Notes: generated by a model from the letters alone, not told the origin. DNA of 64,000 bases from Bemisia tabaci (GCF_918797505.1 NC_092794.1:26914218-26978217); one strand, 5' to 3'. Positions 23,519-35,063 are shown, counted from the stretch's first letter. A program made the numbers and translations.

Positions 23519-24507
23519 ATCTGCCGTGATAGCGAAGAGAGCAGTAAGTGTCAAATTTTCGAAATCGAGTTTCATTCAAAATTTGTCAATTCTCCTTTTG
23601 GATGAGATCACTGAAATAGCTAAATAGTAACATTCATCTTGATTTTATCAGAACGAGTCATATGAGAAAGCCGTAAGTGCGCAAAAAATGACGTGGTTTC
23701 AGGCAAGACAGCAGTAAGTGACGATATTCCTCCAGAGAGCCAATGAAAACAGCAGTGCTTTCAAGTAAAGGACCGCCCTTTTCCGTCAATTTCTAACCTG
23801 AAAATGTGTTTGTTGTGTGTCCAAAACGCAACCACGAAAGCATGCAGAAGATAGCACTTACGGCTGTCTTGCCTAACACTAGCCTAGCATAGTAGATATA
23901 ATTTAAGGCGCAGACCCCATGAGGCTTAGACCTGAAAAATGTTATGAGGATTAGACCTGGTAAAATTTTTACTCACCTGTGTTCCTCGACCACGCACCAA
24001 AACTATACTGACAAACTTGCAAGCAAAATGAATAACCGTTGAGACTACATTGTAACAACCTTCACATTAAAAGACTTGATTTTTGAAAAAAGAAAAGTCA
24101 ATTTTTTTTTCAAAATTTCACCAGGTCTAATCCTCATGACATTTTCCAGGTCTAATCCTCATAACATTTTCCAGTTCTAATCCTCATAACATTTTTCAGG
24201 TCTAATCCTCATAACATTTTCCAGTTCTAATCCTCATAACATTTTCCAGGTCTAAGCCTCATGGGGTCTGCGCCTTAAATTATATCTACTTAGCATGAAA
24301 ATGAAAAATACCCTTTTAATGCAATAGAAATAAAAGCGTTCGATTCCTAATCATCCAAACGATTTCTAGGAGTCCTTCGGACAAGTAGTGGCAATTTGAC
24401 GAAGAACGGAGGCTTCTTTCAATAAAATTTTCCGGTCGGAAGCTTCTGAGCCCGTTTTCTCAAAACTTCATTTTTGCACATACTGCTCTCTTCGCTATCA
24501 CGGTAGA
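23519..24507. mobile_element. Composite element with ends CCGTGATAGCGAAGAGAGCAG
   Basis: TGCCGTGATAGCGAAGAGAG at 23521 matches, inverted, CTCTCTTCGCTATCACGG ending near 24502. Inner copies of the end (GAGAAAGCCGTAAGTG, CAGTAAGTGACG, CACTTACGGCTGTC) suggest several collapsed copies. A second MITE (23891-24290) lies inside. A miniature version is at 37531-37668. Confidence 0.65.
23891..24290. mobile_element. MITE with long ends and internal 31-bp tandem units
   Basis: AGTAGATATAATTTAAGGCG at the left pairs with CGCCTTAAATTATATCTACT at the right, and the ends extend through CAGACCCCATGAGGCTTAGA. Near the right end CAGGTCTAATCCTCATAAC is repeated about five times, with CAGTTCTAATCC variants alternating. 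Confidence 0.85.
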
Positions 24508-25934
24508 AATGTAGTTCGCCGATAATAGATTGATGAATGTCAGAATAAATACTTGGCTGGGAGAATTCAGCACCAAATTCATTCTAAGATCTATTAGATA
24601 CAATTGCTCGAGTCTTCGGTCACCAGTCAGCATTGCGCGAATCTGAGAGTTGTCTGCCGAAATTAACTTTAACAAGGGAAAATAGCAATGCGCGGAGTTT
24701 CTGAAGTACGTTGTCTCTGGGGCAGACACGCCTTCCGCTGAACGTTGACCGCGTAAGCCCTCGAACTCCAAGAATCGGAGGCGAAACAAAAATAAGAGGA
24801 TTACTTACGAGCATTTGTTCCTGATTTTTCCCCGAAATTGCACGCGAATCGATGCGAACGCTGAACCACAAAAGCCAGGGGAGAGTGAACGGAAGGTAGA
24901 AGTTCAATAACTCTCATTACCGTGCCTCAATTTCAAAATTTAACCTCTTCTGTGACCGTTCACGGGGAAGCGGACCATGATGCATATAGTGGAGTTTTCA
25001 GGGGAGCGATTTCTGTGGGGATGGATTGACTTTGGGGGTTTTGAATTTTCACGGAAAACTCTCCGCACGGTAAAAGATTACCGTGTTTACGTTTACTTCA
25101 GGTTACTTTGAGTTACTTTCTTTCGGTCGGATCAACCTCTTTGTTGTTACTGTGTCCTGCTGAGCTAAAAATCGATCGTTTCTCTCGATATCACTCAGAG
25201 GTTACGACTTGGGAGAGGTTAAAGCAATTAATTATCATCAATGCGATCCAGGTTTGACCCTCGCAACTCGCGCCGGATTTTCAAAGAGGTTGAAATTTTT
25301 CGTTCCAAAAATGTCTAATAATTCAAACCAAATACTTAAAAACTGAACACCCCCCTCCGCCCCCAACGCATTACATGGTAATGCTAAAAAAAAGCGTGAC
25401 AATTTTTTGAAATATGGAACAATGAAAACGATGCAATAGGACAGAGATAAAAAACACACTAAAAAAGTGTGACAAAGCTAAAAAATGCAGATTTTTAATG
25501 GGCCGGGACGTTTTGGAGTTTTAAAACAACCCCCCTTTCAACTGAACAAAATAAAACACTAGAATTTAAAGAAGGAGCAAGAGATAAAATTTAGGATATC
25601 CCTTTTGTTCCTTTCTTAATTTTTTTTTAATTTTAAATTTTGTATGCTAATACTGGAAATTCATTTTCTATTCCATCCGGCACTTGAAAATGGGATTACT
25701 ACCATCCCAAATTATTTTCTGATCTTACTTCATAATTCATTATTCTTTGAAATATTGTAGTGCATGTTCCGTTGAAAATTCAAATTTTGCGAAATTTCTT
25801 TATTGCGTTTAGCCTCGGATTGAGTACAGAATGACCCCCTGCAATTTACGTCCCTGACACGGTCCGATAACTAAGGACCGTGACTAGGCATTTTTCCAGT
25901 ATCTGATTTCTGGGCACACTGCTGCGCTCGCCGC

Positions 25935-26578
25935 ACATTGGATCGAGTCAATAGGAGAGGTCGGACAAAATTTGGAAACTTTAAACTCTTATAACTCCGT
26001 TTATATGTTGCAGGCAATTAGCAATCGCCGGCAAATTGAAATCTATTCGTGTTTCGTCAACAAATTAAATCGTTTTCAAGTGGGAAAACGAGATTGGAAG
26101 TAGGGATTATTATGCTTTGAATTCAAACATACGTTAGCCCCTTCTTCTTGGATACATGGTGCCAGCTAGCACACTCGCGAGTTCGTGAAATGTCATCAAT
26201 AATCTGTGTTAGGTTCGGTTAAGCAACTAAACTAACTCCTTGGCAATGCGGAGAGTATCGCTGGATTTGAAGGCGTTCCAAGCTGAGGTCGTGCCTTGAA
26301 TTTCTTCGCTCAAGGAGACCTTTACTATATCGATGTTATCGTAATTACAATTTGACGAATTGACAAGTACGGAGCCTGCAAATTGCCGGCGATTGCTGAC
26401 TGCCTGCGACATATACAAAACTTCGAGGTTCTAAAAGTAGTTCCATCGATTTCTTTGTGAAATTTTTATCTAAAATCACCCCTTATGGTTGAATAAATGA
26501 CGAAATAAATATAAAAATTTGCAGTTTTAGTCAAAAATTCCGTGTCCAATCTCTCTAATTGACTCGATCCACTGAGCG
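25935..26578. mobile_element. TIR element (ends GGATCGAGTCAATAGGAGAG), with nested element
   Basis: GGATCGAGTCAATAGGAGAG at the left matches inverted CTCTCTAATTGACTCGATCC at the right. Inside, TATATGTTGCAGGCAATTAG and GCGATTGCTGACTGCCTGCG / ACATATA mark a nested element of about 410 bp (26001-26414). Relatives of the outer family are at 44817, 45260 and 63861. Confidence 0.78.
26001..26414. mobile_element. Nested MITE (ends GCAGGCAATTAGCAATCGCC)
   Basis: Inverted ends GTTGCAGGCAATTAGCAATC and GATTGCTGACTGCCTGCGAC continue with CGCCGGCAAATTG / CAAATTGCCGGCG. It lies within the 25935-26578 element and has no coding capacity. Confidence 0.75.
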
Positions 26579-27034
26579 CCGCGCGCACCGCGCCACGAGC
26601 AATCATCATAACGAGCGACGATCATAAAGCCTGATAAAGCATGAATTCGAAGCTTATTTGAAACTGCAGAAAGCTAGCGTTTACTTCCTGACGTCAGAGT
26701 GACTCTACTGGCCATCAGTGTCATACAGAGTGCCCCATTATGGAACGGCCGTATACTGCGGAAGTGTGCTCGACGGCTCAAAAAAAGGCTTTTCCCGTCC
26801 ATAAAATATTTTCCCTCGAGTGCATCCCCGCAATTGCAGCTGTGACCTCTTCCCCCACCATCAAAAGTGGAAAAATTATATTTTTTTCTGAATTTTAGTG
26901 ACGATTACGAGCCAAAACTCATTTAAAAGTACATACTACAGAAGATTACATGATTTTTAACGCTGAATGTATCCATGGCCCTAAAGAAAAAGCCAGTGAT
27001 CATCTCCAAACCCTTTCAGGAGATAGAGGTTGCC

Positions 27035-27309
27035 AGCGGGCTGATTATTGAAATCGATAGACATAGCTATGGACAAAGAAGACTTAGAGGGTGTGTAGCG
27101 ATCCGAGATGTTGAAATGTGTGGTTCTTATAGACTATGGGAGAAAATGATGGACTAACTGTCGGGTTTCTCGTGGGTTGCCGTTAGTTAGTCTATTACCT
27201 ACTGCCTTTGTCCATTGCAACTACCAGCTTCCACCAATAGGTTCATTCCATATCGCTTTTCTCATCTATTTCTATAGCTTTGTCTATCAATTTCAATAAT
27301 CAGCTCGCA
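27035..27309. mobile_element. MITE family C, copy 1
   Basis: Ends GCGGGCTGATTATTGAAATC and GATTATTGAAATTGATAG reversed at the right (CTATCAATTTCAATAATC AGCTCGC). The interior has CTATGGACAAAGAAGAC and GACTAACTG...CGTGGGTTGCCGTTAGTTAGTC, a further hairpin. Copies: 47239-47523, 46984-47075 (partial), 54736-55144 (interrupted). Confidence 0.85.
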
Positions 27310-27823
27310 GCTGGGGTCCGCAGGATTGCTAAACTTATGCTAGTACAGTCCCCTGCAACTGCACGGTCAAGTGGAGAATTGCACCGTAAAAAAAATAAGC
27401 GCAAGAAACAAGGGCTTGAGTAAAAAGTTACATTTAAAAGTTATTATGAGTTTCTGAAGAGATTTCCCGCGTTTTTAAGCCTATCCGACATCACTCCACC
27501 TATAAAGCTCTCCCAGAGTAAATGAAACAAGACGCTCGTCAGAGACGATGTTCGGTTATTCTCTAAAGCAACCCCAGTGTTTTTTAATCTTTTGGATGGA
27601 TTTCTTCTTGGTCTTAAATAATTATGTCGCTCTTACTTTAAATCCTTTCCGAACTTTTCAGGCTCTCCTACCTTTGGGTTAAAATTCTACGACAATGTAT
27701 TTATTCTACTACGCCTTTCAAAATGGTTGAAAAGATCAAGTTCCTCCAATTTCTTTCTCAACTAGGAATAATTATGCTATGCGCTTTTCTTTTGGGTTGC
27801 ACATAAATACATTCCTTAGTAAA

Positions 27824-27826
<3 letters not shown>

Positions 27827-27887
<61 letters not shown>
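27827..27887. repeat. Poly(A) tract of 61 bases
   Basis: An uninterrupted A run follows CCTTAGTAAATGT. It could mark the 3' end of a decayed retroposed sequence on the plus strand, but no target-site duplication or recognisable upstream retroelement was seen. Confidence 0.9.
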
Positions 27888-27889
<2 letters not shown>

Positions 27890-28127
27890 TATTGCGGTAG
27901 CACGCGGAATCTTAAAAAAGTGATTGGAATTTACTCGTAAATTCGACTTCTATCTCATTCCTACTTTCCTTCATCAAGTTTTAGTACTATACCATTCTAT
28001 GTGCCTGATCGTCGTCATTTCACTTGGAAACTAGACTACATTCTGCCTTGAAATTTTATAAATAGTAGGATAAAATGTGATATACGATTGAATCCCTCGT
28101 CATATACTTACCTGAAATCAATTGCTT

Positions 28128-28264
28128 TCTTGGACGTATCTCTGCCAAACGGAACTATGTGAATTAAGACATGAGCTCTGAGACTCATAAGAGTACATGC
28201 ATAACCGGGCTCACCGCTCACGTCATAATGCACATAGTTCCGTTTGGCAGAAATTCGTCCATTT
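28128..28264. mobile_element. MITE (ends TGGACGTATCTCTGCCAAAC)
   Basis: TGGACGTATCTCTGCCAAAC and GGAACTATGTG at the left pair with CACATAGTTCCGTTTGGCAG and AAATTCGTCCA at the right; about 135 bp. A related copy is at 34848-35063. Confidence 0.85.
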
Positions 28265-28574
28265 TGACATTCAATTTGCAAAACAAGTTGATTACAGGCA
28301 ACTACACTAACTATACGGAAGATTAAGAGTGTCTATCAAGACGAAATACCTATTTTTCTAAAGGAGTTCAAAATGAAATCTCTCTCCTTCAATACCAAAT
28401 TCTAAGGAGTCCTTAGATAGGCGAAGTTTCGGTCGCAAGCGCCTTCATTATGACGTGATACTCTACGCTCTCCTCCCCCGGTAGTAAGAAACCCTGACCC
28501 AAAGTAGGTTACAGAGAAGAACAATTCATTTTAAGATTAATCAGATATTTTCAAAATTGTTGAAGTATACTGAC

Positions 28575-28657
28575 CTATTCAGCCTGATGACATTGTGTGT
28601 TTTTCTGACCATAAGAGCTTGCTCCCAATAGTGGACTGCTTCGGGTAAAACGGAATT
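28575..28657 (-). CDS. Lmln: Lmln exon: SVLPEAVHYWEQALMVRKT
   Basis: Twenty-seven codons plus two bases, acceptor TTTTTTCCAG, donor AATAG|GTCAGT. The text NSVLPEAVHYWEQAL, MVRKT and VIRLNR matches the pro-region and N-domain of animal leishmanolysin-like peptidases. Phase 0 at entry agrees with the microexon upstream. The 7.3-kb intron after it is the longest of the readable introns. Confidence 0.95.
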
Positions 28658-29978
28658 CTGGAAAAAAACAGAAATATTCTAATGAGCATCAGAAATACTT
28701 GGATGAGTAAACTGCTGGAGCTCACACCAAATAAGTTTACGTTTTTAGACTGCGATGGAGGAACCGCCATTTTGGATATTGACTTTCCTTCCAATGCTAA
28801 ACTGAAGACAGGCGATTTTCTCTCGCACAATAAAAGCCCGATAACTCTTTTGGGATTGATTCAACGATAGCGGCATTACCAGAATCTAATGGCCTCAAAA
28901 AAGTTAGATAAACAGAAATTATTGAAAGGTAAGCTAAAGCTGTGAATTAATGTGAAAATTTTTCTTCGCCATAAACGAAAAAAATTAAAAAAATTGACAA
29001 AAAATGTGACCAGCATATCCAACCTTTTCAAGGAAGAAAGAAAGAAATGTATCAAAGTTGCACCATCTCAGTGGCATTGCAACCTCATTGCAATGCAATG
29101 GAGGCGTTGGAGACGGAGAAAAAAATCTCTCGGAAAGGACATTCCTCGGTTACGATGTTTCATTATCTTTTCTAACAATTTATAATTTAGAAAAGAATAT
29201 ATATTGCGTGACTTCTCTGATATTTTCCGTTCCGAGCATTATAAAATCATAATATTCGGTAAAAATTTCAACAAAGTAGATAAATCTGTTTTGATCACGA
29301 TGGATGAAAAGTTAGCGGATATACCGAGACATTGCAACCAGGAAGAGTCTCTGCACCAAGCGCTTCAATTGTCGCGGCTAAGATTTTTTTCTTCAAATAC
29401 CTAGTTTCGGGGCAAGAAATTTGAAATTCTGAATGCAAGCTGAAAATGCGGAGTTAATTAGACCAGTTCTGCAAAAACTCCCTCTCCTGAAAAACTTCAA
29501 CGGCATAATTCGATGAACGGTACTTAAAGGAGAAACTTGTCCGGTTGGGGGGTGGGGAGGGGGGAAAAATTATGATCAGAGGTGCGCCCAGGAACAAGCC
29601 TCTCCCCTGGTGGAGCGAGATCTGCGAGTCGATGATTTTCTACGCTACCATTTTCCACTTTCGTGATCACGACGGTCACGCCGCCGAAGAAAAACTCGGG
29701 CATAGGAAAAAAAAAGAAAAAAATTCACCGAGGATGAAGGAAAGAAGAACATCTACGAGAAAAATCATACATCTGATTGCGAGCGCGCCTGGAAAAACGC
29801 TCGGCTGTGCGGTGGGCTCGTAATTCGAGCTTGGATGACTTCGTCTCGAGCGAGCTGGGGTCCGGCTCGCGAATTTCCTTTCGTTTCAGTTTCGTTTAAA
29901 CTACTGCGATACATCTTTCAATAAGAAATTACTATTTCTGGCTATTTCATAAAAACACTCGTCTCGTGGGCGTACAAA

Positions 29979-30038
29979 AGGGGGGGGGGGGCTGGCCTCC
30001 TGTCGAATTGAAAATAGTATTAACCCCCCCCCCCCCGG
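29979..30038. repeat. Poly(G) / poly(C) pair
   Basis: A G run of 10 at about 29981-29990 and a C run of 13 at about 30026-30038 are able to pair; the sequence between them is 35 bp. Confidence 0.7.
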
Positions 30039-30146
30039 GAAATTCTGGATGGTGGGAAAAAACCTTTGTCGAGAATCATTATCTCTCTTAAATTAGAGTC
30101 TTACACAGAAACACCATGTTCATTCATTTAGTATTTTCTAAAATGT

Positions 30147-30498
30147 TCATCATGGAAGCCACAAAATGCTTCAAAATAGAGTTAAAATTTCTATAATTTT
30201 CCAGGTGTGTGTATTGGAATGCAACAATTCAAAAGTGCTTTGAGCGGAAAATAAAAAAAGAAAAAACGTAGTTATTCTGCAAAATTTGATGGAAAATCCC
30301 CCGTCACGGAAGCCACAAAATGTGTCCAAACAGATTTAAAAATTATAAAATTTTCCGGAACTATTGAATGCAACAATTCGAAAGTATTCTTTGCTGAAAG
30401 TAATAAAAGCGTAATTTTTCTGCAGAAATTGATGGAATATCTTCATCACGGACGCGTCAAAATGCGTCCAAATAGAATTTAACTTTCAAAGATTTCCC
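30147..30498. repeat. Diverged tandem repeat, period about 140-150 bp
   Basis: The word series CACGGAAGCCACAAAATG, TCCAAA, AATTTTCC, GAATGCAACAATTC, AAAGT and TTTCTGCA...TTGATGGAA recurs about 2.5 times. Copies differ by substitutions and small indels. Confidence 0.75.
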
Positions 30499-30624
30499 GG
30501 GGGGTTCCCGGAACCCCCTTCTGTATTGAAAGTACTCCATACCCCGCCCAGGCCCCCCCTGATGGAGAGGCCAGCCCCCACACTGGCAAAATGACCTAAA
30601 GTACATCTATGACTTCTGCGTGGA

Positions 30625-30800
30625 ACACGCGGACCGCGTATAGCAGAAAGGAACCATGCACGCCACATCTGCAGCTATTGCCCAATTTAACTGAGCAATT
30701 TAATTTCATACAAGAGAACGCTTGGGCGGATTTTTTTTTTTTTTAAATTTTTGGAATTTGCTTCGTACAATGCAGAAATTTTACTCAAATTTCCGAAAGG
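30625..30800. mobile_element. Degenerate half copy of the AATTGGACCGCG MITE family
   Basis: GGACCGCGTATAGCAGAAAG, GAACCATGCACGCCACATC, CAATTTAACTGAGCAATTTA and TTGCTTCGTACAATG follow the left half of the elements at 48928-49436. The right end was not found. Confidence 0.6.
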
Positions 30801-30956
30801 GTTAGTAGGACTAAGGTTAGGGCTCTCCCTAACGTTTCCGAGTAAACGGCCAAAGTGATCGAAGTAAGTTGTTTCAATTACAAAAGATTATTTTTTTAGA
30901 ATCTGATAGGTAATAAATAAGACAAACTAGAGACTTGATTGAGAGAAGCAACTTAC

Positions 30957-30987
30957 GTTAATGAGTTGAAATTTTCCCTCGTCCAGC
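30957..30987 (-). CDS. Lmln: Lmln microexon of 31 bp: LDEGKFQLIN
   Basis: A 31-bp exon, acceptor GATTACAG, donor AAC|GTAAGT. One base completes the Arg of SVYR, then ten codons LDEGKFQLIN. The peptide and both phases fit exactly between the neighbouring exons and the family text. It is too short for automatic ORF detection and would be lost easily in annotation. Confidence 0.92.
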
Positions 30988-31575
30988 CTGTAATCAAATA
31001 AAAAAAGAAAGAAGTAACATTAGGTAAAGAAAAAAATAGAACATAAATGTGCATGATGGCACAAATATATGGTAAAAAGTGGACATTTTTCTATGGCATT
31101 TTTTAATAAAAATTTCACTGATTCTATAGATTATCCAGATAATTCAGCAAAATTTTGGTCAGAAACTGCGCAGTCATTTACGTGTGAAGAAAAAATTACG
31201 GTATGAAGTAATTCTTCAAGTTTGAGATAGAGTTACGTCATTTCAACGACAACGTAGGAAACAACGAGTGGAGTTCTTAAAGTTCTAGATTCGGTCGCAT
31301 AAGCTCGACAAGCTGTGTTTTTTCGGTTTGTCAAACAGAACTTTCGGTTCGCTTAACCGAGCTTGCGGTCCACACAACCGGACTTCTGATTTACGAAAAC
31401 ATCACTTAACCGTCGATTCAGCTCGTGTCCTCTGAACCTAGTCTTTTGTCAGTTGTTTCAATTTTCGAAAGTTACATTTTATACTGGCCGATGCGTCAGT
31501 TAGGGAACCAACAGTTTAGGTCTTCACAATGATGAACCGAAGTATCAGGTTGGCAAACCGAATAGTTGGCAAACC

Positions 31576-31832
31576 GCAATCACACGCTGAATTTGGCAGC
31601 TGAATATGGGAGTCGACAGTCATCGCTCAACAGCTGAAATTTCGCAGATTCGACTTACTTTCATCCAGATGTGCATCAAATCTATTCGAATAGTTCAGAA
31701 AAATCCGACATTATCTGATGGTCGCTGAGAATCGTTGCTGAATTTTGTGCGACACGCGCAAAATTCAGGCATCGGGCCGATGACTTCCACATTCAAGCCA
31801 CATTCAGCTCCCACATTCAGCGTGTAATTGCG
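31576..31832. mobile_element. Intronic MITE (ends CAATCACACGCTGAATTTGG)
   Basis: GCAATCACACGCTGAATTTG at the left and CCACATTCAGCGTGTAATTG at the right are inverted; GCAGCTGAAT and ATTCAGCTCC continue the pairing. About 257 bp. Confidence 0.75.
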
Positions 31833-32827
31833 GCATGAGTGATCGGTTATTACGGAGTTTTTACTAACATTTCTAATCCTCTGTTTGTTCCCCGTTTCGG
31901 AGAAAAGTTCAAAAACCTATTGAAACGAGTGAATGTTCAATTTGATTATGGTGAACATGGTTTCCTCGGCAAGTAGGAAAGCTTGAATCAAATAAACGGA
32001 AAGTTCTAATTCCTCACGCATAAGTTGTAACCGGAACTTTTCAATTTGTTCACCGTGCTGAACAAGTATTGTGATGAGAAAACATAAATTTTAACGCTTG
32101 ATTTCTGACGCTGTCCAGTAGTCCACTCCTAGCAATGGCGCGCAAGTCATAATAACAAGAGCCAGTGATGGTTTCACGCATTTAACTCGAAACTTGTTGA
32201 GCGAAGAAGGCGCATTATTATGCCGTTCGGGTTTCGGATGAAATTACAAGCGATGCAGTTGTATTCGATGCTCGCCGCAATAGCAATACCGCATAGCATT
32301 CGATAATTAGAGGATTGCGGCGATATTTAATTACTCCATTTCCCCGCTGGTTTCCGAATCAATACAATACTTTGAGGCTTTAATGAATTGTTCACCTTGG
32401 TGCAGGTAGCTGACTAATAAAGCCTGCTTTCACACATACGTACATTTGGACTAAATTTAGCAGAATGAAACAAAGTACAGAACATACCTAATTTATAAAA
32501 CATTGCTTTTCTATTATCTTTTCCTTTTAGAAAAACAAAGTCGCGTGGTTTTTATACCAAAAATGAGGAGTTTAATTGTTACGAGGATGGAAGAATTCGC
32601 CGTAAAAATCGGTGTGAATGAAAAGTCGCTCTTCCTCTTTCCTACAAATTGAGTTTCATTTTTTAGAAATCTGAAGAGCGGGGCCAGTTGCCACTCATTG
32701 TCAGTTTTTCCAGCTTTAATTTAAGATTATTTTCCAATTAAATTCCGAGCTATTTCATTAAAGTATAGTGATTGCTCTGCCGAATTCAATCCTCTGCGCA
32801 AACGGAAAAACTGGAGAGGGCCCAAAA

Positions 32828-33245
32828 GAATGGGTCCGTTGCACTGCGGTTATCGAATCCTTGGTTCTTGTAGATCCGCTAAAAATAACAAGATCTGCCA
32901 AACAGCAACTCTCTACGTTCAATATTGCCGAAATATCACCCTTTCAAAAATCGAGTTTTTGACGTCATACACCGTGGTGTTGACACCCTTGGTTTCTTCC
33001 ACCTTGCTTTCATCTGTCAAGGAAACACACATTTTCACTAGTTACTCAAAGTGTAACTCAAGGTGGAAGGAACAAAGGGTGTCATTACCGCGGTGGATGA
33101 CGTCAAAAACCCGATTTTTCAAAGGACAATATCTCGAATAATATGTAACGTAAAAAGATGCTGTTTAGACATATCTTACTATTTTTAGCTAATCCACAAA
33201 AATCAAGCACCAAAACACGATTCAGTGACCAGCGCAACTGACCAC
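32828..33245. mobile_element. Fold-back MITE family F, complete copy
   Basis: The arms contain GTTGCACTGCGGTTATCGAA, AAAATAACAAGATCTG, AAAATCGAGTTTTTGACGTC, CACCGTGGTG and ACACCCTTGG, each matched inverted in the right arm (CGCGGTGGATGACGTC, CAATATCTCG, GATTCAGTGACCAGCGCAAC). It lies just 3' of Lmln exon 33578-33678 in gene order. Other copies: 36497-36895, 48165-48360, 50858-51375. Confidence 0.8.
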
Positions 33246-33577
33246 TTGACCAGTGTCTTCGTAAGAATAAGTCGTAATGTTCACGACTTTCCGAATGAAT
33301 ATTGCCTCTCAATTCAACTTCTCAAGCTTGTTTATCTATTTATTCATTTATTTATTTTAAACGTACCCCAAGTATTTATTTCCCAGTCCTACCTCTGGCC
33401 GGAGTTAAACTCATCCCTTTTTCTCAGCGTTTCATAGATTGCAAATTTCAAAGCTCTCATTCTGATTCTAAGAAGATGGCTTTTCCCCGATTTCCCACGT
33501 GGCCGTGAACTGGACGGCGGACAGTGCAGAGTGGACACTCTGGTGAAAGTAAATGGCATAATTTGACGGATCCTTAC

Positions 33578-33678
33578 CTATATACGCTTTCATCGTAGTA
33601 CAAGAGTATCCTCAAAGGTTGGTCTACGCTCCGCTTTTTCATGATGTGAGGCGGCTCCAAATGCACTCCGCGTATGAC
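33578..33678 (-). CDS. Lmln: Lmln first readable exon: VIRGVHLEPP ... LRILLYYDESVY
   Basis: Thirty-three codons plus two bases, acceptor GTCTGTTGCAG, donor TATAG|GTAAGG. The text VIRGVHLEPP, KKRSVDQPLRI and YYDESVY matches the end of the propeptide and start of the mature N-domain; KKRSV is a plausible dibasic processing site, as in the family. It enters in phase 0 and lacks a start, so at least one upstream exon (signal peptide, Cys-His propeptide) exists to the right. Confidence 0.93.
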
Positions 33679-34070
33679 CTGCAACAGACGAAAACTTCCA
33701 TTTAAAATACTAGCGATAAAACCAAGAGAAGAAAGAAAGAAAAGATTTCGGGGTAAAGATAAGATAGGAATCAAAGTATCAAAATGCGAATGTCAATAAT
33801 AAACTTATGGTAGGCTTATACTTGACTTTTGGTAAACTTACAATAACTTATTGGTGATAAACTTATGGTTAACTTTAGAGTATGGTATAAGACTTGCAAT
33901 CCACGTATCTGGATTCCGAAGTTCCAGGGTTTCTGTTCCTATGAAATGTCTTTTGCTCAACGCCAAAAGGCGATTTTCTCCTGCACAGGGTCACTTTTTG
34001 AACCTTACTTCAGAAACTTAAATAAAATAGGCTTTTGAAAAGATTCTTAGCCACTGATGACGGGGTGTCA

Positions 34071-34752
34071 ACTAAAACTGGCTAGTAAAAAAATAAGAAC
34101 TTTGTAAGTATTTCCGCAAAAAATTCAAGCCCTTTTCGACAGAGAAATTGAGAGCTTTTCCAGTGTCTCAATGTGCCTTCACACGACGAAATTCGAAAAA
34201 TTTCAAAATACACGCACAAATTGCGACAAAAATGACGTAATCTCGAAATTCAAAGCTCATTGGTAACCTGAAGATGTACTGGCTGCACAATCGCGATCCA
34301 GCGGGCAAACACGCCACTAAAAATCAAAGTGCAAAGAGATTGCATGCTTTCCAGGCTGTCTGAATACATGATACGCATAGTATGAGGCGAAAAATTCAAG
34401 ACCTTCTAGCGGAATTTCCGTACTTCTTCAGTCCTTCCGGACCGTCGCTAAAGAGTCAGTACTTTTCCGAACTTTCCGGACCAGTGCTGCTGTTGTAAGG
34501 AAGAACGCCGTATGAACATACGAAAGTTGCCAAATTTCCCTTGATAAAACATGTATTTTTAACGGCATTCGTCCATATTTTTCCTTGAAATTTTCAGATA
34601 TTTTATATTGAATTGCTTGCAAAATTGCCTGAAAATGTTGAGAAAAAATAATCACAATTTTCCCAATAAATTCGGTTTTTATCGAAGGAAACTTGGCAAC
34701 TTCTGAAGGCTCATACGGCGTTCTCCCTTGCCACGGCAGAGTTGACACCCTG
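34071..34752. mobile_element. CAGGGTGTC-family element containing a family E MITE
   Basis: Ends GGGGTGTCAACT and GTTGACACCCTG; inner AATTTCCGTACTTCTTCAGTC and TTCCGAACTTTCCGGACC match the family at 21687 and 58606. A family E copy (34487-34739) occupies its right part. Confidence 0.75.
34487..34739. mobile_element. MITE family E, copy 1
   Basis: Ends AAGGAAGAACGCCGTATGAA and CTCATACGGCGTTCTCCCTT (inverted), then GTTGCCAAATTTCC / GGAAACTTGGCAAC. About 253 bp, A+T-rich inside. Other copies: 46087, 53841, 54102, 62620. Confidence 0.85.
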
Positions 34753-34847
34753 CAATGACCTCAAAAATCATGAGATTTGACCAAGAGGGTTTCTAAAACA
34801 TACTTAGTCAAAAAAAAAAAAAATTAAAAATGGGAAGTCAGAGTGCT

Positions 34848-35063
34848 TATATGGACGTATTTCTATCAACGGTACTAAGCGCCATAGGGTGAGGAAGGTA
34901 GAGGGGGCTTGGATTGGCAGGTGTTGCGGAGAAAGATGCTCGTTCCGTCGTATACTCGCAATGCTTTTCCATGGCGCTTTAGTTCCGTTTGACAGAACGC
35001 GCTATCCGGGATTCTAAAATCCTCAAAAGGAACTCAATTTGGCACTTAGTTCCGTTAACAGAA
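34848..35063. mobile_element. MITE related to 28128-28264
   Basis: Ends TATGGACGTATTTCTATCAA and AACAGAAATACGTCCATA with inner GGTACTAAGCGCCAT / TGGCACTTAGTTCC. A second AGTTCCGTTTGACAGAACGC lies inside, suggesting nested or compound structure. Confidence 0.75.

Larger units (their letters stand above)
10142..33678 (-). other. Lmln: Leishmanolysin-like metallopeptidase (invadolysin) locus, 13 exons readable
   Basis: Thirteen exons on the minus strand join in a consistent reading frame with GT-AG introns into about 627 residues. The exons, from 5' to 3', are 33578-33678, 30957-30987, 28575-28657, 21185-21302, 18588-18766, 17670-17870, 16489-16714, 15462-15649, 14549-14681, 13827-13986, 12492-12658, 11738-11857 and 10142-10318. 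The order matches animal leishmanolysin-like peptidases (MEROPS M8): pro-region, Cys-rich segment, HEILH zinc site, THWEKR with the third His, EAMTG Met-turn, and a long Cys-rich C-terminal part. Family knowledge: M8 zinc endopeptidases of the secretory or surface compartment. Drosophila invadolysin is needed for mitosis and cell migration and is linked to lipid droplets. The start codon and signal peptide exon are missing. They should lie right of 33678 in one or more further exons, possibly outside the window. Confidence 0.93.
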
